A DNA stretch of 64,000 bases from Mesorhizobium sp. DCY119 (GTDB lineage: Bacteria; Pseudomonadota; Alphaproteobacteria; Rhizobiales; Rhizobiaceae): contig NZ_CP031834.1 in NCBI RefSeq assembly GCF_003590645.1, positions 1,302,501 to 1,366,500 of the forward strand, given 5' to 3'. Both the position numbers and the translations under genes were made by a program. The notes beneath the pieces were generated by a model. It saw only the letters and a program-made list of their open reading frames with translations, ran no database searches and had not been told where the DNA came from. Below are positions 29,879-37,582 of this stretch, in pieces (within the stretch, counting starts at the first letter, position 1; each line of letters opens with the position of its first letter).

Positions 29879-30508
29879 ATGAAAACCGTGAAGTTCACGG
29901 CCATGAAGGACGGGGATCGGGAGGACTATGCCTTCCTGACCGAGCATGAGATCGAGTATGCCGCCAAGACCGGCGACAGGCTGCTCGACGCATTGGTCAA
30001 GCTCGACGAAGGTCTGTCGGGCTACAAGATCACCCGGCTCGGGCACTCGCTTCAGGCGGCCACGCGTGCTTATCGCGATGGCGCCGATACGGACTGGATC
30101 GCCTGCGCCTTGCTTCACGACATCGGCGATATCTACGCGCCCTACAATCACGACGAATATGCTGCGGCGATCGTAAAGCCCTTCGTGCGCGAGCAATGCA
30201 CCTGGGTCGTGGAAAAGCACGGCGATTTCCAGCGGCTCTATTACGCACATCACCTGGGCGGAAACCGACATGCCCGCGAGAAATTCGCGGACCATCCCTA
30301 TTTCAACGATTGCGACGAGTTCTGCGAGCGCTGGGACCAGTCGAGCTTCGATCCTGATTATGACACGCTGCCGATCGACTTCTTCCGGCCCTTCGTGGCG
30401 GAAGTCTTCGCGCGCAATGCCTACGATCCCGCGGTCATTCGCGCCGGCGAGCGTGTCGCCCTCGTCAATCCCGAAATCGCCAGCCAAAGAGCCGGAGCAT
30501 CCGCATGA
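29879..30508 (+). CDS. HD-domain protein, putative PhnZ/TmpB-like diiron oxygenase
   Basis: A 209-aa soluble protein of the HD superfamily. Likely metal ligands are H56 (in GHSLQAA), H80-D81 (LLHDIGD), H91, H114 (VEKHG) and D153 (ERWDQ). The HSLQ-to-HD spacing of 24 residues, the A.R.GAD..W...ALLHDIGD block and the late W-D resemble PhnZ/TmpB mixed-valent diiron oxygenases more than HD phosphohydrolases; this is judged from memory of PhnZ. Its stop overlaps the next start (ATGA), so it is translationally coupled to carnitine dehydrogenase. Its reaction in a carnitine operon is unknown. It could also be a phosphohydrolase. Confidence 0.7.
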   Translation: MKTVKFTAMKDGDREDYAFLTEHEIEYAAKTGDRLLDALVKLDEGLSGYKITRLGHSLQAATRAYRDGADTDWIACALLHDIGDIYAPYNHDEYAAAIVKPFVREQCTWVVEKHGDFQRLYYAHHLGGNRHAREKFADHPYFNDCDEFCERWDQSSFDPDYDTLPIDFFRPFVAEVFARNAYDPAVIRAGERVALVNPEIASQRAGASA

Positions 30509-31602
30509 GCATTGTCAGCAAGGCCGCCGCAATCGGTGGCGGGGTTATCGGCGCCGGCTGGGTCGCGCGCCTGCTTCTGAACGGCATCGACGTCTCCATC
30601 TACGATCCCGACCCGGAAGCATCGCGCAAGGTCAGCGAAGTGATGAAGGGCGCGCGCCGCGCCTACAGGCAGATGCTGCCCGGCGGCCTGCCCAAGGAAG
30701 GCAAGCTGACCTTCGCCAAGACCATCGCCGAAGCCGTCCACGACGTCGATTTCATCCAGGAAAGCGTGCCGGAACGGCTCGACCTCAAGCATCGCGTGCT
30801 GGCCGAGATCGACCTGCATGCGCCAGCCAACGCCATCGTTGGCTCTTCCACCTCCGGCATCAAGCCCACCGACATGCAGGTGGCGATGAAAAAGCACCCT
30901 GAGCGGCTCGTCGTCGGGCATCCGTTCAACCCGGTTTATCTGCTGCCGCTGGTCGAGATCGTCGGCGGCGAACAGACCTTTCCGGAAGCCATCGAAGTCG
31001 CCAAGGAAATCTACGCCTCGATCGGCATGAAGCCGGTGGTGATCCGCAAGGAGATTGAGGCCTTCGTCGGCGACCGCCTGCTCGAAGCCGCATGGCGCGA
31101 AGCGCTGTGGCTGATCAAGGACGGCATCTGCACGGTCGAGGAACTCGACGACATCATGCGCTATTCCTTCGGCTTGCGCTGGGCGCAGATGGGCATGTTC
31201 CAGGTCTATCGCGTTGCCGGCGGCGAGGCCGGCATGCGCCACTTCATGGCCCAGTTCGGCCCTTGCCTGAAATGGCCGTGGACGAAATTGATGGACGTGC
31301 CGGAATTCAACGACGAACTGGTCGACCTCATTGCCACGCAGTCGGACGACCAATCCGACAAATGGTCGATCCGCGAGCTCGAAAAGATCCGCGATGACAA
31401 TCTCGTCGCCATCATGGAAGCGCTGGGCAAGCAGAACAAAGGCAAGGGCTGGGGCGCCGGTGAACTGCACAACCACTACACGAAGCAGCTGGCCAAGCTT
31501 GCGGCCAAGAAGCCCAAGGCTTCCAAGTCTGCGGAAAAGGCCAAGGCAACCAAGCCGGTGAAAGCCAAGGCCGAGAAGCCGAAGAAAAAGAAGAAGGGCT
31601 GA
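30505..31602 (+). CDS. L-carnitine 3-dehydrogenase with lysine-rich tail
   Basis: A 365-aa NAD+-dependent enzyme of the 3-hydroxyacyl-CoA dehydrogenase family, oxidising L-carnitine to 3-dehydrocarnitine. The Rossmann motif GGGVIGAGW is at residues 11-19, the catalytic block HPERLVVGHPFNPVYLLPLVEIVGG near 132-156, and a C-terminal helical domain runs to about 325. Residues about 330-365 form an Ala/Lys/Pro tail, histone-H1-like and absent from ordinary family members as I know them. The fused thioesterase found in some rhizobial homologues is missing. It overlaps the HD gene by 4 nt; the acyl-CoA dehydrogenase starts 3 nt after its stop. Confidence 0.92.
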   Translation: MSIVSKAAAIGGGVIGAGWVARLLLNGIDVSIYDPDPEASRKVSEVMKGARRAYRQMLPGGLPKEGKLTFAKTIAEAVHDVDFIQESVPERLDLKHRVLAEIDLHAPANAIVGSSTSGIKPTDMQVAMKKHPERLVVGHPFNPVYLLPLVEIVGGEQTFPEAIEVAKEIYASIGMKPVVIRKEIEAFVGDRLLEAAWREALWLIKDGICTVEELDDIMRYSFGLRWAQMGMFQVYRVAGGEAGMRHFMAQFGPCLKWPWTKLMDVPEFNDELVDLIATQSDDQSDKWSIRELEKIRDDNLVAIMEALGKQNKGKGWGAGELHNHYTKQLAKLAAKKPKASKSAEKAKATKPVKAKAEKPKKKKKG

Positions 31603-31605
31603 GTC

Positions 31606-32769
31606 ATGGATTTCGGCCTTTCCGAAGAGCAGCGCCTGATCGTCGATACGACGAGGGCCTTTGTCGAAAACGAGCTCTATCCGCATGAGGCGGAGGTGGA
31701 GCGCACCGGCCATCTGCGCCCCGACCTGATCGAGGAATTGAAGGCCAAGGCGATCGAAGCCGGGCTTTATGCCGCCAACATGCCTGCCGATGTCGGTGGG
31801 GCAGGGCTCGATACGGTAACGTGGCTGCTCTACGAAAAGGAGCTTGGCCGCGCCAACTACGCGCTGCACTGGACCTGCGTGGCGCGGCCTTCCAACATCC
31901 TTCTCGCCGGCACACCTGAGCAGCGCGAAAAATATCTGTTTCCCTGCATTCGCGGTGAAAAATCCGACTGCCTCGCCATGACCGAGCCGGGCGCAGGCTC
32001 CGACCTGCGCGGCATGAAGGCAACCGCCGTGCAGGACGGCGACGACTGGGTGCTCAACGGCACCAAGCATTTTATCTCCCACGCCGACATTGCCGATTTC
32101 GCCATCGTCTTCATGGCTTCTGGCGAGGAAGAATCTTCCCGCGGCAAGCGCAAGAAGATCACGGCCTTCTTCGTCGACAAGGGCACCAAGGGTTTCACCG
32201 TGCGCGACGGCTATCGCAATGTCTCGCATCGCGGCTACACCAATTCGGTGCTGGAATTCGATGATTGCCGCCTGCCCAAGGAGCAGGTTCTGGGTGAAGT
32301 CCATAAAGGCTTCGAGGTTGCAAATTCCTGGCTTGGCGCGACCCGCCTGCAGGTCGGCGCGACCTGCCTCGGCCGGGCCGAACGGGCCTTGCAGCATGCA
32401 ATCGAATACGCGGCCCAGCGCGAACAGTTCGGCCAGCAGATCGGCAAATTCCAGGGGGTATCGTTCAAGCTCGCCGACATGGCGACGGAGCTGAAGGCGG
32501 CGGACCTGATGGTGTTCGAGGCGGGCTGGAAATACGATCAGGGCACCGTAACCGATCAGGATATGGCGATGGCCAAGCTCAAGGCGACGGAAGTTCTCGC
32601 TTTCGTCGCCGACGAGGCGATCCAGATCCATGGCGGCATGGGCCTGATGGACGACCTGCCACTGGAGCGCATCTGGCGCGACGCCCGCGTCGAGCGCATC
32701 TGGGAGGGGACGTCAGAGATACAGAGGCACATTATTTCGCGCGCGTTGTTGAGGGCTGTGGGGGGATGA
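31606..32769 (+). CDS. Acyl-CoA dehydrogenase (probable gamma-butyrobetainyl-CoA dehydrogenase)
   Basis: A 387-aa FAD enzyme. It has AMTEPGAGSDLRGMKA (FAD/substrate), HFISHADIADF, AAQREQFGQQIGKFQGVSFKLADM and the late IQIHGGMGLM. The catalytic glutamate is in IWEGTSEIQRHIISR near the C-terminus. With a CoA ligase and an enoyl-CoA hydratase behind it and carnitine dehydrogenase in front, the likely substrate is gamma-butyrobetainyl-CoA, giving crotonobetainyl-CoA. This is context inference; sequence alone gives only the family. Confidence 0.9.
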   Translation: MDFGLSEEQRLIVDTTRAFVENELYPHEAEVERTGHLRPDLIEELKAKAIEAGLYAANMPADVGGAGLDTVTWLLYEKELGRANYALHWTCVARPSNILLAGTPEQREKYLFPCIRGEKSDCLAMTEPGAGSDLRGMKATAVQDGDDWVLNGTKHFISHADIADFAIVFMASGEEESSRGKRKKITAFFVDKGTKGFTVRDGYRNVSHRGYTNSVLEFDDCRLPKEQVLGEVHKGFEVANSWLGATRLQVGATCLGRAERALQHAIEYAAQREQFGQQIGKFQGVSFKLADMATELKAADLMVFEAGWKYDQGTVTDQDMAMAKLKATEVLAFVADEAIQIHGGMGLMDDLPLERIWRDARVERIWEGTSEIQRHIISRALLRAVGG

Positions 32770-32786
32770 TGATGCAAGCGCTGATA

Positions 32787-32925
32787 CCCCTCCCCCTTGA
32801 GGGGAGGGTGCCGAGCGAAGCGAGGTGGGTGGGGTCGGTTCATGTCGAGCGCTGCCGAAATGACCCCACCCGTCCAACCGCCTTCGGCGGTTGTCCACCC
32901 TCCCCTCGAGGGGGAGGGAGGGGAG
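32787..32925. repeat. Palindromic repeat family B, copy 1 (intergenic)
   Basis: Outer arms CCCCTCCCCCTTGAGGGG and CCCTCCCCTCGAGGGGGAGG surround a middle with GGTGGGTGGGG, TGACCCCACCC and a CCGCCTTCGGCGG hairpin. It fills the gap between the acyl-CoA dehydrogenase and the CoA-ligase start codon. Two more copies lie inside the ligase gene (34318-34460) and across its 3' end (35082-35203). Confidence 0.88.
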
Positions 32926-32932
32926 CCCGCCC

Positions 32933-35224
32933 ATGAACCGCCTCGAACGCCTTCTTCGCCCAAAATCCATCGCTGTCATCGGCGGCGGCGCATTCGCTCC
33001 CAATGTCGTCAAGCAGTCGCTCAAGATGGGTTTCGCCGGTGATGTCTGGCCCGTCCATCCGAAGCGGGATGAGGTCGAGGGCGTCAAGGCCTATCGCTCC
33101 GTCAGCGACCTGCCGGGTGCGCCGGACGCGGTGTTCATCGGCGTCAACCGCTTCGCCACGATTGACATCGTTCGCGAGCTTGCGCAGCTCGGCGCGGGCG
33201 GCGCCATCTGTTTTGCTGCCGGCTTTCTCGAGGCCGGCGCCGACGACGAGGATGGCGAGCGGCTTCAGGCCGAATTGATCGAGGCTGCGGGCACGATGCC
33301 GGTCATCGGGCCGAACTGCTATGGCCTGATCAACTATGCCGATGGCGCTCTTTTGTGGCCGGACCAGCATGGCGGCCAGCGCCTGGAGCCGGGCACACGG
33401 GGTGCTGCGATCATCACGCAGTCGTCCAACATCGCCTGCAACCTGACCATGCAGCAGCGCGGCCTGCCGGTCGCCTTCCTGATGACGGCGGGCAACCAGG
33501 CGCAGACGGGCCTGTCCGAAATGGCGCTCGGCCTGATCGAGGACGAACGCGTCTCCTGCCTCGGCCTTCACATTGAAGGCTTCGACAAGGTCGACGGCTT
33601 CGAGCGTCTCGCCGCAAGGGCGCGCGAGCTGAACAAGCCGATCGTCGCCATGAAAGTCGGGCGCTCCGAACAGGCGCGGGCAGCGACCATCTCGCATACG
33701 GCCTCACTGGCCGGTTCCGACGCGGCGTCCGACGCCTTCCTGAAACGCCTCGGCATTGCGCGGGTAAACTCCATTCCGTCCTTCCTCGAGACGCTGAAGC
33801 TGCTGCACGCATTCGGGTCGCTTGCGGGCGGCACGCTGTCATCGATGAGCTGTTCGGGCGGCGAGGCGTCGGTGATGGCCGACAGCGCCGAAGGCCGCAA
33901 GCTGCGCTTCCCGGCATTGAGCGAAGAGCACTGGGCACACGTAAAGTCGACGCTCGGCTCCTTCGTCGCGGTGGCTAACCCGCTCGACTATCACACCTTC
34001 ATCTGGAACGATGAGCCGGCGATGACGGCGACCTTCACCGCCATGGTGTCGGGTGGTTTCGACCTCAACATGCTGGTGCTGGATTTCCCGCGAAACGACC
34101 GCTGTTCGGACGCCGACTGGTGGCCGACTGTGCGGGCCTTCGAGGCCGCGTTGAAGTCTAACAATGCGCGTGGCGCGGTCGTTGCTTCCATGCTCGAGAA
34201 CCTGACGGAGACGCATGCCGCGGAGCTCTTCCGACGCGGTATCGTGCCTTTGCAGGGCATTGTCGAGGCCATGGATGCGGCGGAGGCGGCTGCGTTTATT
34301 GGAGAGGTTTGGCGGCGCTCCTCCCCCCTTGCGGGGGAGGTGTCCGCGCAGCGGACGGAGGGGGTCGGCAGAGGAAGCGCTCGGCGCAAAGGGGCGTCGA
34401 GCACTGCCGCAATGACCCCACCCGGCCCTTCGGGCCACCCTCCCCTCAAGGGGGAGGGAAACACCCCCAACGAGGCCGAAGCCAAGGCACTCCTGCGTTC
34501 CGCCGGTCTCGCCGTCCCGCAAGGCGTGCGTGCTGCCAGCGTTGCCGAGGCAGAATCCGCGGCCGAAAAACTCGGCTTCCCGGTCGCCCTGAAGGCACTG
34601 GGCGTTGCCCACAAGAGCGAGCTCGGCGCAGTCAGGCTCAACCTTAGATCCACCGACGATGTCCGCAGCGCCGCCGAGGCGCTGCTTCCGCTTGGCTCAG
34701 GTCTCTATGTCGAGCGCATGGTCGAGGGCGGTGTCGCCGAATTGATCGTCGGCGTTACCCGCGATGAACTCTTCGGCCCGGTCATGACGGTCGGCACCGG
34801 TGGTGTTCTGGTCGAGCTTTTGAAGGACAGCGCGACGCTGCTGCTGCCAGCCTCGCGCGCCGAGGTTGAGGCAGCATTGCGCGGGCTGAAGATGTTCCCG
34901 CTGCTCGACGGTTATCGCGGCCGGCCCAAGGCCGATGTAGCAGCGGCTATCGATGCGATCCTCGCAATCTCGGATTTCGTGCTCGAACAGGCCGATACGA
35001 TCGAGGAACTCGACATCAACCCGCTGATCGTCTGCGGCGAGGGCAAGGGCGCTTGGATCGCCGATGCATTGCTCGTTACATCCTCCCCCCTTGCCACGCA
35101 GCGGGCGGAGGGGGTTACCTCAGAAGACACGCCGTCGCGCACTGCCGCGGCGACCCCACCCGACCGGCCTTCGTCCGGCCACCCTCCCCTCAAGGGGGAG
35201 GGGATCGTCAGCGCAGGAGAGTAA
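32933..35224 (+). CDS. ADP/NDP-forming acyl-CoA ligase with an in-frame palindromic repeat insert
   Basis: A 763-aa fused acyl-CoA synthetase of the acetate--CoA ligase (NDP-forming) family. It begins at ATG 32933 (MNRLERLLRPKSIAVIGGG) after GGGAGGGGAG, which is supplied by repeat copy B1. Domains in order are CoA-binding Rossmann (1-130), succinyl-CoA-ligase-like flavodoxin domains with a phospho-His loop (ISHTASLAGSD, H262 region), then an ATP-grasp domain (about 515-705; VALKALGVAHKSELGAV, ELDINPLIV). Residues about 462-509 are encoded by repeat B2 between the domains, and 717-757 by B3. The probable substrate is gamma-butyrobetaine or carnitine, from the operon. Confidence 0.88.
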   Translation: MNRLERLLRPKSIAVIGGGAFAPNVVKQSLKMGFAGDVWPVHPKRDEVEGVKAYRSVSDLPGAPDAVFIGVNRFATIDIVRELAQLGAGGAICFAAGFLEAGADDEDGERLQAELIEAAGTMPVIGPNCYGLINYADGALLWPDQHGGQRLEPGTRGAAIITQSSNIACNLTMQQRGLPVAFLMTAGNQAQTGLSEMALGLIEDERVSCLGLHIEGFDKVDGFERLAARARELNKPIVAMKVGRSEQARAATISHTASLAGSDAASDAFLKRLGIARVNSIPSFLETLKLLHAFGSLAGGTLSSMSCSGGEASVMADSAEGRKLRFPALSEEHWAHVKSTLGSFVAVANPLDYHTFIWNDEPAMTATFTAMVSGGFDLNMLVLDFPRNDRCSDADWWPTVRAFEAALKSNNARGAVVASMLENLTETHAAELFRRGIVPLQGIVEAMDAAEAAAFIGEVWRRSSPLAGEVSAQRTEGVGRGSARRKGASSTAAMTPPGPSGHPPLKGEGNTPNEAEAKALLRSAGLAVPQGVRAASVAEAESAAEKLGFPVALKALGVAHKSELGAVRLNLRSTDDVRSAAEALLPLGSGLYVERMVEGGVAELIVGVTRDELFGPVMTVGTGGVLVELLKDSATLLLPASRAEVEAALRGLKMFPLLDGYRGRPKADVAAAIDAILAISDFVLEQADTIEELDINPLIVCGEGKGAWIADALLVTSSPLATQRAEGVTSEDTPSRTAAATPPDRPSSGHPPLKGEGIVSAGE
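34318..34460. repeat. Palindromic repeat family B, copy 2 (inside a CDS, in frame)
   Basis: CTCCCCCCTTGCGGGGGAGG at the left and CCACCCTCCCCTCAAGGGGG at the right share arms and the internal TGACCCCACCC with copies 1 and 3. The reading frame of the ligase runs through it, adding about 48 residues (SSPLAGE ... HPPLKGEG) between two folded domains. Confidence 0.9.
35082..35203. repeat. Palindromic repeat family B, copy 3 (forms the 3' end of the ligase gene)
   Basis: It runs from CCTCCCCCCTTG to CCTCCCCTCAAGGGGGAGGG. It begins directly after the ATP-grasp domain ends and encodes residues about 717-757, so the original stop codon of the ligase was lost or replaced. It lies 24 bp before the next gene. 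Confidence 0.88.
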
Positions 35225-35226
35225 TC

Positions 35227-36008
35227 ATGTCCGACGTCGTAAAAACCCGCCGCGAGGGCGGTGTGTTCGAAGTCACGCTCGATCGGCCCAAGGCCAATGC
35301 GATCGACCTGGCCACCTCGCGCCTGCTTGGCGAGACTTTTCGTGTGTTCCGCGACGACCCCGAACTGCGCGTCGCCATCGTCAAGACCGCTGGAGAAAAG
35401 TTCTTTTCGGCCGGCTGGGACCTCAAGGCTGCCGCCGGCGGTGATGCGGTCGATGGCGACTACGGCGTCGGCGGTTTCGGTGGCCTGCAGGAGCTGCGCG
35501 ACATGAACAAGCCGGTGATCGCCTGCGTCAACGGCATGGCGGTGGGCGGCGGCTTCGAATTGGCGTTGTCCTGCGACCTCATCTACGCCTCCGACCATTC
35601 GTCGTTCGCCCTGCCCGAGATCAAGGCCGGTACGCTGGCCGATGCCGCGACGATCAAGCTGCCCAAGCGCATTCCCTATCATGTCGCCATGGACCTTCTG
35701 CTCACCGGCCGCTGGATGGACGTGCAGGAGGCGCATCGCTGGGGCTGGTCAACGAGGTGCTGCCGGCCGACAAGCTCGAGGATCGCGTCTGGGAGGTTGC
35801 ACGGTTGCTCGCCGGCGGGCCGCCGCTGGTCTTCGCCTCGATCAAGGAGGTGGCGCGCCGGGCCGAAGCGATGGAATTCCAGGACGCCATGAACTGGATC
35901 ACCAAGCGCAAGTTCCGCACGGTCGATGAGCTTTATGCGTCGGAAGACAATATGGAAGGCTTCAAGGCCTTTGCCGAAAAGCGAGACCCAGTCTGGAAGG
36001 GCAAGTAA
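35227..36008 (+). pseudogene. Enoyl-CoA hydratase (carnitinyl-CoA dehydratase-like), frameshifted
   Basis: Crotonase-family gene from ATG 35227. The first 173 codons read normally: CoA/oxyanion motif GEKFFSAGWDLKAAA, then ACVNGMAVGGGFELALSCDLIYA with the second oxyanion Gly, and LPEIKAG. At 35743-35747 the frame breaks: TGG GGC TGG TCA replaces the expected TGG GGC CTG GTC, a single missing C. The other frame then continues LVNEVLPADKLEDRVWEVARLL to the stop at 36008. Restoring one base gives a 260-aa protein, the normal family length. It may be a true inactivating mutation, programmed shifting or a sequencing error. The expected reaction is crotonobetainyl-CoA to carnitinyl-CoA. Confidence 0.85.
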
Positions 36009-36011
36009 CAC

Positions 36012-36950
36012 GTGACCGACTACGCAAAACTGATTGACGCCGAGACCTGGGCCTTCATCGAACGCACCAATTCCTATTATCCACCCGACACGATCGACTA
36101 CACGATCGACCAGCAGCGCGGTATCTATGACCGCATGTGCCGCGAGTTCTTTGCCGGCTATCCAGACAGTGTGAAGGCTGAGGACAGGACGGTTGTCGCG
36201 CCGTCGCATGAAATTCCGGTCCGCATCTATCGCGCATCGGCCGATCCGAAGGCCGTCGTGGTCTATTATCACGGCGGCGGTTTTATCCTTGGCGGGCTCG
36301 ACAGCCACGACGATGTCTGCGCCGAGCTTTGCGCGCGCACCGGCTACGAGGTCGTGTCGGTCGACTATCGCCTTGCGCCGGAACATCTGCATCCGGCGGC
36401 TTTCGACGATGCTCTTGCCGCGTTCGAATGGGTCACTAAGACCTATACGCAGCCGATCCTGCTTTGCGGCGATTCTGCCGGCGGCAATCTCGCTGCCGCC
36501 GTCAGCCACGCCACGCGCGGCCATGAGAGACGGCCGGTCGGGCAGGTGCTGATCTATCCGGGCCTGGGTGGCGACCAGTCGAAGGGTTCCTATGTGACCC
36601 ATGCCGAAGCGCCGATGCTGACGATGCGCGACATGGCCTTCTACAAGGACATCCGCACCGGCGGCGCCGACGTTTCGGGCGACGTTACCTACACGCCGCT
36701 GGCCGATGCCGACTTCTCCAACCTGCCGCCGACGGTGATCGTCACTGCCGAATGCGACCCACTTTCGAGCGACGGTCAGGCTTACACCGCGCGGGTGATA
36801 GCGGCAGGCGGCAAGGCCTTCTCGCATGAAGAGCCGGGGCTGGTGCACGGCTATCTGCGCGCACGCCATACGGTCGGTCGCGCCCGCGCCAGCTTCACGC
36901 GGATCGTCGATGCTGTGGCGACGCTGGGAAAAGGCGAGTGGGGGTATTGA
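36012..36950 (+). CDS. Alpha/beta hydrolase of the HSL (hormone-sensitive-lipase-like) family
   Basis: A 312-aa cytoplasmic esterase. GTG 36012 starts 3 nt after the hydratase stop. The oxyanion motif HGGGFILGG (near 89-97), nucleophile elbow GDSAGGNLAAA (Ser near 157), a late Asp/Glu (AECDPLSSDG) and the histidine in GLVHGYL give a complete triad. As the last gene of the carnitine operon it may hydrolyse O-acylcarnitines or the CoA thioester, but neither is shown. Confidence 0.88.
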   Translation: MTDYAKLIDAETWAFIERTNSYYPPDTIDYTIDQQRGIYDRMCREFFAGYPDSVKAEDRTVVAPSHEIPVRIYRASADPKAVVVYYHGGGFILGGLDSHDDVCAELCARTGYEVVSVDYRLAPEHLHPAAFDDALAAFEWVTKTYTQPILLCGDSAGGNLAAAVSHATRGHERRPVGQVLIYPGLGGDQSKGSYVTHAEAPMLTMRDMAFYKDIRTGGADVSGDVTYTPLADADFSNLPPTVIVTAECDPLSSDGQAYTARVIAAGGKAFSHEEPGLVHGYLRARHTVGRARASFTRIVDAVATLGKGEWGY

Positions 36951-36984
36951 GGGTGCCTTTCCTTCTCCCACAAGGGAAAAGGGG

Positions 36985-37150
36985 AGGTGCGTCCTTCGAG
37001 GCTCGCTAGCGCTCGCACCTCAGGATGAGGGAGGTTAGCGCAATTCTCCCTGCTCCTGAGACGTTCCTACCCTTCATGAAAAGGACTTCTGCCGGCACAC
37101 CCTCCCTCATCCTGAGGTGCGAGCGTAGCGAGCCTCGAAGGACGCACCTA
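36985..37150. repeat. Long inverted repeat (about 50-bp arms)
   Basis: The left arm 36985-37033 (GTGCGTCCTTCGAGGCTCGC ... AGGATGAGGGAGG) is matched by its reverse complement at 37101-37150, with only one or two differences (CTAGCG versus TAGCG). The gap between arms is about 70 bp. There is no transposase, so it looks like a MITE or other dispersed palindromic element. Confidence 0.85.
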
Positions 37151-37582
37151 TTCATCGCCACGCCTGCTTTCGCATCTGGCCATTGTCAAAGAACCGGGAA
37201 TGCGGGGCGCAAAGGCCTTGCCTTCCTATGTGTAAATTCGTGGCGCAGCCATTGCGCCCCGCCAGCGCTCTTGTCCCGCTCAGTCGCCTCCACATTCGCG
37301 TGGCCAGCCGCCGCCAAGGACCCGGGCTTAGGGGTTCATCACCCAGCAGTGCTACCGCAGCACCACCAGCCCGGACGCCGACGCTTCCCCCTGACACCCG
37401 GTGCGCACCAGGGATCCCGTTGGAAGCGGATTTGCGAGGTGAAGTATGGAGGAGGCTGGAAAGAGGGGGATAGATTGGGGGTAAAAAAGTTCACGGCATA
37501 AGCAAAAACAACCGCTTGAGTGAAAATAGGCTGAAATTCTTTCCACACCTTCAAACCCTTTAGTGATGCAAAAACCTCTCCG

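Noticed and set aside
35053..35226. Upstream extension of the enoyl-CoA hydratase to 35053
   Set aside because: The extension is translated from repeat B3 and overlaps the ligase; ATG 35227 starts the family N-terminus.
37025..37501. 158-codon open frame in the large gap
   Set aside because: It crosses an inverted repeat arm, has no ribosome site and no recognisable domain or normal codon pattern.
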